Shown: positions 27,768-34,063 of the stretch, in pieces
Layout: each line of letters starts with the position of its first letter
Numbering within the stretch: the first letter of the stretch is position 1
From: Idiomarina sp.
GTDB taxonomy: Bacteria > Pseudomonadota > Gammaproteobacteria > Enterobacterales > Alteromonadaceae
Assembly (NCBI GenBank): GCA_020832105.1
Contig: JAFIFH010000021.1
Span: 1-37,236 of the forward strand
Direction of reading: 5' to 3'
DNA length: 37,236 nucleotides
The notes under the pieces: model-generated
Told to the model about the DNA's origin: nothing
Seen by the model: the letters and a program-made list of their open reading frames with translations, nothing else
The model's database searches: none
Position numbers and translations under genes: made by a program

Positions 27768-28980
27768 ATATAGCTATCGGGGGCGCGACCAAAGCGGCAA
27801 TCTGGTCAATGGCCAGCTGCAGGCGAATGACGAAAACGGTGTCGCAGAGATGCTGATGCGCCGTGGCATTACCCCGCTGCAAATTCAGACATACACCCCA
27901 GGGTACTCTCTTGATGTGGGGGATTGGTTTAAGCCCAGAGTGGGCTTGAACGAGCTGATTATTTTTGTGCGTCAGATGCATTCACTGACCAAAGCCGGTA
28001 TTCCGGTGTTGCGGGCCATAGAAGGGCTGGCGGAGCATGCAAGCAACAAAACCCTGCGTGCCGCATTGGTGGATATTGCCGACCAGCTTGAACGCGGTCG
28101 CAGCATGGCGAAGGCGATGGACGATCACAAACGGGTGTTTCCACGCTTGGTCATCGCCATTGTGCACGTGGGCGAGAACACCGGTCAGTTAGAGCAAAGC
28201 TTCGAGCAACTGGTGACCTACCTGGAAGGGGAAGAAGAGACCCGCAAACGGATTAAATCAGCGACCCGGTATCCAACCTTCGTTATTTTCACCTTGCTGA
28301 TTGCCATTGTGGTGCTGAATATTTTTGTCATTCCAACGTTCTCGTCGATGTTTGCCAGCTTTCAGGTGGAGTTACCGCTCAGTACACGGGTTTTAATTGG
28401 TAGTTCGCACTTTTTTACCACCTACTGGTGGGCCATGTTAGCGGCAGTTGCTGCGCTAGTGGTGGGGGTTAAAGCCTGGCTCAAAGGCGATGCGGCACGG
28501 CAGCGTTGGGACTACTGGAAACTTAAAATACCTGCGGTAGGTTCAATCTTAGAGCGCTCCATGCTGGCGCGTTTCAGCCGTAGCTTCGCGATTATGCTAC
28601 GCGCAGGTGTGCCACTGACTCAGGCGCTGAGCCTAGTGGCTGACGCAGTGGATAATGCACACATGGCGGCACGCATTAAACAGATGCGACGCAGCGTTGA
28701 GAGCGGTGAGACCCTCTTCCGGGTGAGTAAAGCGTCAGGGTTGTTTACCCCCTTGGTGCTGCAAATGATAGCGGTGGGTGAAGATACCGGTAGCCTGGAA
28801 GATTCGTTACTGGACGCTGCCTCTTATTATGAGCGTGAAGTGGACTACGACCTGAAAAACCTGACCTCGAAGCTTGAGCCTATTCTGGTGGTTTTTGTTG
28901 CGGCTATCGTACTGGTCCTCGCCATGGGTATTTTCCAACCGATGTGGAACATGATGTCGGCTTATCAGGGCGGCATGTAG
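27760..28980 (+). CDS. mshG: MSHA inner-membrane platform protein MshG (GspF/PilC-like)
   Basis: A 406-residue polytopic protein that transfers ATPase motion to the growing pilus. It has two T2SSF repeats, marked by the duplicated signature HVGENTG (136-142) and AVGEDTG (338-344), and three membrane helices (about 172-193, 221-239, 374-395). The length and layout match PilC/GspF. The start overlaps the mshE stop by 8 bases. Confidence 0.96.
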   Translation: MAEYSYRGRDQSGNLVNGQLQANDENGVAEMLMRRGITPLQIQTYTPGYSLDVGDWFKPRVGLNELIIFVRQMHSLTKAGIPVLRAIEGLAEHASNKTLRAALVDIADQLERGRSMAKAMDDHKRVFPRLVIAIVHVGENTGQLEQSFEQLVTYLEGEEETRKRIKSATRYPTFVIFTLLIAIVVLNIFVIPTFSSMFASFQVELPLSTRVLIGSSHFFTTYWWAMLAAVAALVVGVKAWLKGDAARQRWDYWKLKIPAVGSILERSMLARFSRSFAIMLRAGVPLTQALSLVADAVDNAHMAARIKQMRRSVESGETLFRVSKASGLFTPLVLQMIAVGEDTGSLEDSLLDAASYYEREVDYDLKNLTSKLEPILVVFVAAIVLVLAMGIFQPMWNMMSAYQGGM

Positions 28981-28981
28981 C

Positions 28982-29506
28982 ATGGGTCGCTTACAGCGAG
29001 GCCGGGCAAGGCGCGACGCTGAGCGAGATAGCCAGCGTACCGGGTTAATGTTTTGGCTACGCCTTGTGGTGGTTTTTCTGATTATCGCATTTTTAATTAC
29101 CCAGGTACTGCGGTTGCTGGGCCAGTCAGAATGGCGTGAATCAGAACTCGATACCGCTATTTATCGTTTCGGCCAGACCGCCATGCTGGCAAATAGTGAA
29201 TGGCATCGGATAGGGCGCTCAAGCCCGGTTCAGGTGCGGGTAGGCCAGGGCAGTGAGACAAAAAACCTCGAGTTGCACTTGAATCCTCAGGGTTGGCCAC
29301 TACCCTATAGCCCAGAATTAATGCCCCGCAGCATGAATGCCCATGGCTGCATGGCATTATGGCAACAACTGGCCCAGGCACCGGATGTCACCAAGCAGGG
29401 GCTCAGTGCCAGTTGGCAGAATGAGCAGGGTCTTTGCGTGTATAGATTTAACAATCGGGATATTTTTAGTTACCGGCTGCGAAATGGACACGTGCGGATG
29501 CTGTAG
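28982..29506 (+). CDS. mshF: MSHA biogenesis protein MshF
   Basis: A 174-residue protein with an Arg-rich cytoplasmic N-terminus (residues 1-22), one membrane helix (about 24-45) and a periplasmic domain with two Cys (in HGCMALW and GLCVYRF) that may pair. It stands in the usual MshF position between mshG and mshB. The sequence fits the poorly characterised MshF family; its exact role in pilus assembly is not established. The start lies directly after the mshG stop, and a hairpin follows the gene. Confidence 0.8.
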   Translation: MGRLQRGRARRDAERDSQRTGLMFWLRLVVVFLIIAFLITQVLRLLGQSEWRESELDTAIYRFGQTAMLANSEWHRIGRSSPVQVRVGQGSETKNLELHLNPQGWPLPYSPELMPRSMNAHGCMALWQQLAQAPDVTKQGLSASWQNEQGLCVYRFNNRDIFSYRLRNGHVRML

Positions 29507-29511
29507 TGCTA

Positions 29512-29529
29512 GGGCAGGCTCCGCCTGCC
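29512..29529. repeat. GC-rich hairpin after mshF, near-copy of the one after tuf
   Basis: GGCAGGC and GCCTGCC form a perfect 7-bp stem with a TCC loop, five bases after the mshF stop. The sequence matches the element after tuf except in the loop. Without a T-run it is unlikely to terminate alone, but it may mark the 3' end of the assembly operon. Confidence 0.55.
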
Positions 29530-29546
29530 GTTGCTCCAATTGTGAG

Positions 29547-29589
29547 TATATCGACAAAGTCTGATCTGCATGATGAATATACGACAAAG
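29547..29589 (+). promoter_or_regulatory. Pair of direct repeats upstream of the pilin genes
   Basis: CGACAAAG occurs twice (29552-29559 and 29582-29589), each time preceded by alternating T/A bases (TATAT and ATATA). The copies are 30 bp apart, close to three helical turns. Together with their position about 180 bases before the first pilin start, this suggests a binding site for a regulator. No clear promoter could be placed in the 260-base gap. Confidence 0.35.
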
Positions 29590-29766
29590 GTACTAGCACC
29601 AATAACAAATAATTTTTCCCCATGGTGTGTGTTAGATTTCGCTCATAGAATATTCATACTATTTTCGGGTTAATTTTCGAAAGTTTGATAAGATAAAGAC
29701 GCCGGAATAAGCGCCTTCTAACAGGCAAATGGTGGTAAGAATCCTGAATTCATCAAGGACAAAACA

Positions 29767-30384
29767 ATGCATAAACAGGTAAAAAAGCCGCAGCTAGGTT
29801 TTACGCTGATTGAATTGATCATTGTGGTGGTGATTCTGGGCCTATTGGCGGCAGCGGCAATCCCGCGCTTTACCAATATCGCTGCGGATGCTGAAGATGC
29901 GTCGTTAGAAGGGGTCGCTGGCGGCTTCACCAGTGCAGTTGGTATTGTCCGAGGCCAGTGGGAACTCGACGGGCGACCGGCAGGCAATGACGCAAACGGC
30001 GCAGGCGCGACCGTAACCATTGATGACATTCCGGTATTTGTGGATGGCAACCGCGGATACCCGGTGAGTGCGGTAAATGCCTCAGCCCATGACGCAAACA
30101 TAGACGCAGAGGATTGCCGCTCAGTATTCAGCGCAATTCTACAAGGCGCCCCCACCAGCACTACAGACTTTGGCCGCATTGACCGTGATCGCTTTTACGT
30201 CAGTACAGCCCCCGGGACCGCCAATAACGGCGACCCGATTACGTTATGTGTCTTTTATCAGGCCACAACCTTAAAGAATTTGGCATCTCCACCAAATGGT
30301 GACGCTTACCAAACCGTGGGTAATAACTTCGTTTACAACCCACGTTCAGGCAACGTCACAGTACACAACAACAGAAATAACTAA
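29767..30384 (+). CDS. mshB: MshB-like type IV prepilin
   Basis: A 205-residue prepilin. The leader MHKQVKKPQLG is cut by prepilin peptidase before F12, leaving an N-methylated N-terminus FTLIEL with the conserved E5 and a hydrophobic helix ending AAAIPRF. Two cysteines (C117 and C161) may form a loop. It is larger and less MshA-like than the next three pilins, and its position directly before mshA matches MshB, a minor pilin needed for assembly. AAGGA stands 8 bases before the ATG. A small hairpin with T-run follows the stop, so transcription into the next gene may be attenuated. Confidence 0.85.
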   Translation: MHKQVKKPQLGFTLIELIIVVVILGLLAAAAIPRFTNIAADAEDASLEGVAGGFTSAVGIVRGQWELDGRPAGNDANGAGATVTIDDIPVFVDGNRGYPVSAVNASAHDANIDAEDCRSVFSAILQGAPTSTTDFGRIDRDRFYVSTAPGTANNGDPITLCVFYQATTLKNLASPPNGDAYQTVGNNFVYNPRSGNVTVHNNRNN

Positions 30385-30408
30385 TCGGTGAAGCCGATGG
30401 AACTTTTT
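30384..30408 (+). terminator. Weak terminator or attenuator after mshB
   Basis: ATCGG and CCGAT form a 5-bp stem with a 5-base loop, followed five bases later by TTTTT. It is too short for full termination but could set the ratio between mshB and the downstream pilin transcripts. Confidence 0.35.
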
Positions 30409-30457
30409 GTTTATTAAATAGACTAGAGTCAACTATCACAGTTGTAAGGATTTAAAT

Positions 30458-30958
30458 ATGAAAAGACAATCAGGTTTTACCCTCATCGAGCTGATCATCG
30501 TGATCGTTATTTTGGGCATTTTGGCAGTAACAGCAGCACCACAGTTTTTTAACTTTGGTTCTGATGCTCGTCAGTCTACTGTTCGTGGATTGGAAGGATC
30601 CATTAATGGAACGGCTGACTTAGTTTATGCGCGCTCGGCTATTGGTGGCATTGAGAATCAAGGTGTAGATGATGGTTCTTACGCAACTAACCGTGATGAA
30701 ATTCAAGTAGTTTTTGGTTACCCTGCTGCATCAACAGCAGGCTTGATAGCTGCTCTGAATATCAGTGAAGGCGACTGGGATATTGTGATTGACGGTACGC
30801 CAGGAAGCGCCAGTGTGAGATTTTCACCGGTCGGTTTTAATGAACTGAATGATGATACCGCGCCAACATATGCTGAAATTGCCAACTGTTCAGTTACCTA
30901 TAGCGAGTCAACTGCGGCAGGCGCTCGTCCAGAAGTGGATGTCGAGACTAGCTGCTAG
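30458..30958 (+). CDS. mshA: MshA-type major prepilin, copy 1
   Basis: A 166-residue type IV prepilin. A 6-residue leader (MKRQSG) precedes [18 protein letters not shown], followed by the MshA-typical [14 protein letters not shown]. Mid-protein marks shared with the next two genes are VFGYP and GDWDI. The C-terminal loop is closed by C144 and C166, the last residue. The length and leader match MSHA pilins of Vibrio and Shewanella, so it is a candidate for the main filament subunit. AAGGA lies 8 bases before the ATG. Codon and base use look more A/T-rich than in the assembly genes. Which of the three copies forms the filament cannot be told. Confidence 0.88.
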   Translation: MKRQSGFTLIELIIVIVILGILAVTAAPQFFNFGSDARQSTVRGLEGSINGTADLVYARSAIGGIENQGVDDGSYATNRDEIQVVFGYPAASTAGLIAALNISEGDWDIVIDGTPGSASVRFSPVGFNELNDDTAPTYAEIANCSVTYSESTAAGARPEVDVETSC

Positions 30959-30976
30959 AATTAGGATGGGCAAAAA

Positions 30977-31483
30977 ATGAAAATGCAACGTGGTTTTACC
31001 CTAATTGAGCTGATTATCGTGATTGTCATCTTGGGCATTCTGTCGGTAACAGCAGCACCACAGTTCTTTAACTTTGGTGGCGATGCACGGACCTCCACGT
31101 TGCGTGGCTTGCAGGGTAGTATGAATGCGAGTGCGGATCTTGTTTATGCAAGAGCGGCGATTGAAGGTATTGAGCGCGAGCCAACTGAAGAGTTAACATT
31201 AAACGGAACACCAGTACCGCTAGCATATGGTTATCCTCATTTCACAGCTGCTGCGAGCCCGGATGCTGGAGTAGCGGCACTCCTGGCTGTGCTGAACATT
31301 GCACCAGGTGATTGGGAATACTCATACGCTGCTGCCGGCGAATTGCGTATTGCACCTCCTGGGCGCAACGGGGACGTGGTCCAAGCCACACTTGGTTCTA
31401 TAGAAAGTTGTTTCGTTTCATATAGTCCGGCAACTTCAGTGAGTCAGCGACCGGTTATCACAGTTCAACCTGACGGCTGTTAA
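30977..31483 (+). CDS. MshA-type prepilin, copy 2
   Basis: A 168-residue prepilin lying 18 bases after copy 1, with AGGATGG before its ATG, so the two are surely co-transcribed. The leader is MKMQRG; the first 28 mature residues match copy 1 except for one Ala-to-Ser change (ILSVTAAP). The rest diverges strongly except for the GYP and GDWEY marks, and it shares RIAPPGRNGD with copy 3. C145 and C168 close the C-terminal loop. A strong terminator follows. It may be a second structural subunit or an alternative filament protein. Confidence 0.88.
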   Translation: MKMQRGFTLIELIIVIVILGILSVTAAPQFFNFGGDARTSTLRGLQGSMNASADLVYARAAIEGIEREPTEELTLNGTPVPLAYGYPHFTAAASPDAGVAALLAVLNIAPGDWEYSYAAAGELRIAPPGRNGDVVQATLGSIESCFVSYSPATSVSQRPVITVQPDGC

Positions 31484-31539
31484 TTGACGGACAGTTGTTT
31501 AGCCCAAGGTAAATGAATACCCAGTAAGAATTTGAAAGT

Positions 31540-31570
31540 GCCAGAGAACTAGCGTCTCTGGCTTTTTTTT
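31540..31570 (+). terminator. Strong terminator after pilin copy 2
   Basis: GCCAGAGA and TCTCTGGC form an 8-bp stem with a 7-base loop, followed by eight T. It ends the mshB-pilin transcript and separates it from pilin copy 3. Confidence 0.92.
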
Positions 31571-31603
31571 ATTGCTTAAAATAAACCTTAAGATGACAAT
31601 ACG

Positions 31604-31635
31604 CTTGTTACCGACAAGATGTTAAACATTACAAT
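31604..31635 (+). promoter_or_regulatory. Candidate promoter with small inverted repeat before pilin copy 3
   Basis: TACAAT (31630-31635) matches the -10 consensus at 5 of 6 bases, with TTGTTA 19 bases upstream. The inverted repeat CTTGT-TACCG-ACAAG (31604-31618) overlaps this -35. The leader would be only about ten bases, so the exact start is doubtful, but an independent promoter is needed after the strong terminator. Confidence 0.35.
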
Positions 31636-31652
31636 TAAGTAAGGAAGCTTAA

Positions 31653-32222
31653 ATGAACGCAACTACAAACACTTCCCCCCTTCGATCTTCTCAGCCAATG
31701 CCAGCGCCTAATCAATCAACGCGCGGCTTTACTTTGGTTGAGCTCATTATTGTGATCGTGATTCTGGGGATTCTAGCCGTGACCGCTGCGCCGCAATTCT
31801 TCAATTTCGGGGCTGACGCACGGAAATCTAGCATTGCTGGTTTAGAAGGCGCACTTAACTCAAGTGTTGAACTGGTGCATGCCCGAGCTCAAATTGAAAA
31901 TAGAGTGGGGCCTACTGCTAGTGAACTAGAAATGCCGGATGGCCGCGAAATTATCGTCATTTACGGTTACCCTGGAATGATAGGTACTACTGCCGCCGAA
32001 GTCACATCGCTGGTTACGACATTCTTAAATATCGACCCGGATGACTGGGACTATGGGTTCACGACTACTGATGGGACAGGCGCGCGAATTGCGCCTAAAG
32101 GTAGAAATGGAGATCAAACAGCGGGTGGTATTTGGAATATCAACAATTGTTACGTGGAATACTTGATCCCAACAGCGTCCGAACCGCGTCCAACCATTAG
32201 CCGCAACGAAAGCGGCTGCTAA
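31653..32222 (+). CDS. MshA-type prepilin, copy 3, with long leader
   Basis: A 189-residue prepilin with an unusual 25-residue leader ending in STRG before [25 protein letters not shown] lies just before the ATG at 31653; an internal ATG at codon 16 would give a 10-residue leader but has no ribosome site. The mature N-terminal helix matches the other two copies almost exactly, while codon choice differs (GCCGTGACCGCTGCG against GCAGTAACAGCAGCA). It keeps YGYP, the DDWDY mark, APKGRNGD, and C166 with the terminal C189. It stands alone behind a terminator, so it may be regulated apart from copies 1 and 2. Confidence 0.86.
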   Translation: MNATTNTSPLRSSQPMPAPNQSTRGFTLVELIIVIVILGILAVTAAPQFFNFGADARKSSIAGLEGALNSSVELVHARAQIENRVGPTASELEMPDGREIIVIYGYPGMIGTTAAEVTSLVTTFLNIDPDDWDYGFTTTDGTGARIAPKGRNGDQTAGGIWNINNCYVEYLIPTASEPRPTISRNESGC

Positions 32223-32226
32223 TCAA

Positions 32227-32379
32227 TTGAGCAAGAAATCCCAGTTACCAATCAAGGTTTGCCTTGTATGCCAACGGCCATTTAGCTGGCGCAAGAAGTG
32301 GGAACGGGACTGGGAAAACGTCAAATACTGTTCTAAGCGCTGTGCCGGTGAGGCCAAGCGTCAAACCAAAAAAGCGTAG
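32227..32379 (+). CDS. DUF2256 small zinc-finger-like protein
   Basis: A 50-residue protein read from a TTG five bases after the stop of pilin copy 3; the frame has a stop 63 bases upstream and no ATG between. It shows the DUF2256 pattern [19 protein letters not shown], then KYCSKRC, with C12, C15, C35 and C39 as likely zinc ligands. The family's common third-region Cys (usually WERCW) is Asp here (WERDW). The function of the family is unknown; it often occurs near photolyase/cryptochrome genes in marine bacteria, which are not seen here. It ends within the stem of a terminator. No clear ribosome site is visible, so translation may be coupled to the pilin gene. Confidence 0.85.
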   Translation: MSKKSQLPIKVCLVCQRPFSWRKKWERDWENVKYCSKRCAGEAKRQTKKA

Positions 32380-32397
32380 CTGATGCTACGCTTTTTT
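32368..32397. terminator. Bidirectional terminator between DUF2256 and the SDR gene
   Basis: AAAAAAGCGTAGC and GCTACGCTTTTTT form a perfect 13-bp stem around TGAT, with T-runs on both strands. It ends the pilin/DUF2256 transcript and, in reverse, the minus-strand dehydrogenase unit. Confidence 0.93.
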
Positions 32398-32421
32398 ATT
32401 GGAGCGGATTTGGCTTTAGCG

Positions 32422-33222
32422 TTACGCGTGCTTCTTACCGCCGCCTGGCTTACCGCCTTTACGCAGCAGTTTTACATAAGCGCTGCGCGGTAAAAAACGC
32501 TTCAACAACCACAAGCGGCGCGCCTCTTTGTGCGGCACCACGTAGAACTGCTGTTTATCAATTGCGGTAAGAACCAGCTGAGCAATATCGTCGGCAGTGA
32601 AATCACTTTTGCTCATCAGTTTGTCCAATGACTTTTCCATCCCCGGTACGGTGCTGCGCATGCTATTACCGAGGTTGGTACGGAAAAACGACGGGCAAAC
32701 CACACTAACGCCTATGCCATGTGGTGCCAGTTCGTTGTGTAAGGTCTCTGAGAGCGACACCACAGCCGCTTTGGTGGCGTTGTAGCTTGCCATGTTAGGG
32801 ACATCAAGAAGCCCCGCCATGGACGCTACATTGACAATATGGCCGTTACCTTGTTTCTTTAGCATCGGCGTAAAGACTTTGCAGCCACGCACTACGCCAA
32901 GCAGGTTAATCTGGGTAATCCATTCCCAGTCATCCATGCTCACGGTGTCTATCGGCCCAACCTGAGCAACCCCAGCATTATTGAACACCCAGTCGACGCC
33001 ACCCCATGCCTGCTCAAGCTGCGAGCCCGCCTGTTCGAGGTCTTCGATACGGGTGACATCGCAGCGAATGAATAGCGTGTTGTCGAGGGTCTCAGCAGGT
33101 TCGTTTAAATCGGCGATACACACTTTAGCACCGCGAGCGATACAGGCTTTTGCCAAGGCGAGGCCGAGTCCACTGGCGCCACCGGTGATAAATACACGAG
33201 GTTGTTGCATGTTGTTGTCCAT
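32422..33222 (-). CDS. Short-chain dehydrogenase/reductase
   Basis: A 266-residue classical SDR. The NAD(P)-binding motif is TGGASGLG (13-20), with an Asp in CIADLN after the second strand that favours NAD(H) over NADP(H). The NNAG motif is at 81-84 and the catalytic triad is S134, Y147 and K151 (YNATK). The C-terminus is a basic, Gly/Lys-rich tail (KGGKPGGGKKHA). The substrate is unknown. The gene follows the flavin reductase-like gene by 18 bases on the same strand, so the two are probably one operon. No ribosome site is visible before the ATG, only an A-rich stretch; a second ATG four codons in is also possible. Confidence 0.9.
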   Translation of the reverse strand: MDNNMQQPRVFITGGASGLGLALAKACIARGAKVCIADLNEPAETLDNTLFIRCDVTRIEDLEQAGSQLEQAWGGVDWVFNNAGVAQVGPIDTVSMDDWEWITQINLLGVVRGCKVFTPMLKKQGNGHIVNVASMAGLLDVPNMASYNATKAAVVSLSETLHNELAPHGIGVSVVCPSFFRTNLGNSMRSTVPGMEKSLDKLMSKSDFTADDIAQLVLTAIDKQQFYVVPHKEARRLWLLKRFLPRSAYVKLLRKGGKPGGGKKHA

Positions 33223-33240
33223 TTTTTTGTTATATAGCGC

Positions 33241-33894
33241 TTATTTTGATTCCGGTTCAGGGTAGCCCAGGCGCTCAATTTGCGATGTGCGATGATAATT
33301 ATCAAGGCCGGATACCGTAACGCTATCAAGTTGCTCGATGTCTGCATAGCCATCTTCATGCAAAATATCGCCTTTAATTTGTACCCATTCAATCTCGCCA
33401 ATCACAAACTCAGTGCCGTTGTGCTTAATCGGCATAATCTCCACTAAGCGCAAGCCAATTTGCAGGCGAGATTGCGCCACCGCAGGCGCGGCGAAGGCAT
33501 AAGGGTATTCAACATCAAGATCAACAGCTTCAAATTCACTCACCGAGCGAGGGTATTTAGCGGCGCTTTGGTGCGCTTGTTGCAAAATTTCCGGGTGTAC
33601 GTGATTCAGCGTATATACCCCGGTGCTCTGAATATTCTCCAGGCTGTGGCGTTCAACCACTGGCGGGCGCATCACTAGCCCAATTAAGGCTGGCTCAGCA
33701 CCTAGATGTACCGCGGAGCTAACCATGGCCAGGTTGGTGAGGCCTTCAAGGTTCTGAGTGCCGAGCAGGTTGGCCGCCTTGAATCCGGTTAAACTATTCA
33801 CCAGTTGCGCTCGATAGCGCGATGGCAATGCCTTGAGATCGCTGCGGGTATATTGATGAACCGATGAATTGGATGAACTGTGCGGATGCGTCAT
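33241..33894 (-). CDS. Flavin reductase-like domain protein (FMN-binding split barrel)
   Basis: A 217-residue protein with the flavin-reductase layout: an early KAANLLGTQNLEGLTNLAMVSSAVHLGAEP-type strand pair with the expected small-residue run before the FMN phosphate site, followed by IGLVMRPPVVERHSLENI and TGVYTLNHV. This is the group of FMN-binding proteins similar to DIM6/NTAB-type reductases, which reduce flavin or bind it for a partner oxidoreductase. It precedes the SDR gene in the same unit, so the two may act on one metabolite. The specific reaction is unknown. It is divergent from the kinase gene. Confidence 0.8.
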   Translation of the reverse strand: MTHPHSSSNSSVHQYTRSDLKALPSRYRAQLVNSLTGFKAANLLGTQNLEGLTNLAMVSSAVHLGAEPALIGLVMRPPVVERHSLENIQSTGVYTLNHVHPEILQQAHQSAAKYPRSVSEFEAVDLDVEYPYAFAAPAVAQSRLQIGLRLVEIMPIKHNGTEFVIGEIEWVQIKGDILHEDGYADIEQLDSVTVSGLDNYHRTSQIERLGYPEPESK

Positions 33895-33947
33895 AGGGGC
33901 AGGTTCCAGGGTCAGGAGAAAGATAATCTGAACGATTATGAAATATT

Positions 33948-34022
33948 TAACGGTTTATACCCCAAATACGTACGAAATAATGGTGAGGATCTCGATCTGG
34001 ATCATCTATATAACGGTTCATA
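33948..34022. promoter_or_regulatory. Direct repeat in the divergent intergenic region
   Basis: TAACGGTTTATA (33948-33959) and TAACGGTTCATA (34011-34022) match at 11 of 12 bases, 63 bp apart (about six helical turns). A third, looser copy, AACGATTATG, lies at 33931. They could be operator sites for the flavin reductase/SDR unit, the kinase gene, or both. Confidence 0.35.
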
Positions 34023-34063
34023 GTTTGGTAATATAGCAATTCATCTAAACGCGGAGAGTGACA

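Noticed and set aside
29679..29710. GAAAGTTT followed by GCCGGAATAA before mshB resembles a sigma-28 promoter.
   Set aside because: The spacing (14 instead of 11) and the two-base insert in the -10 do not fit the consensus.
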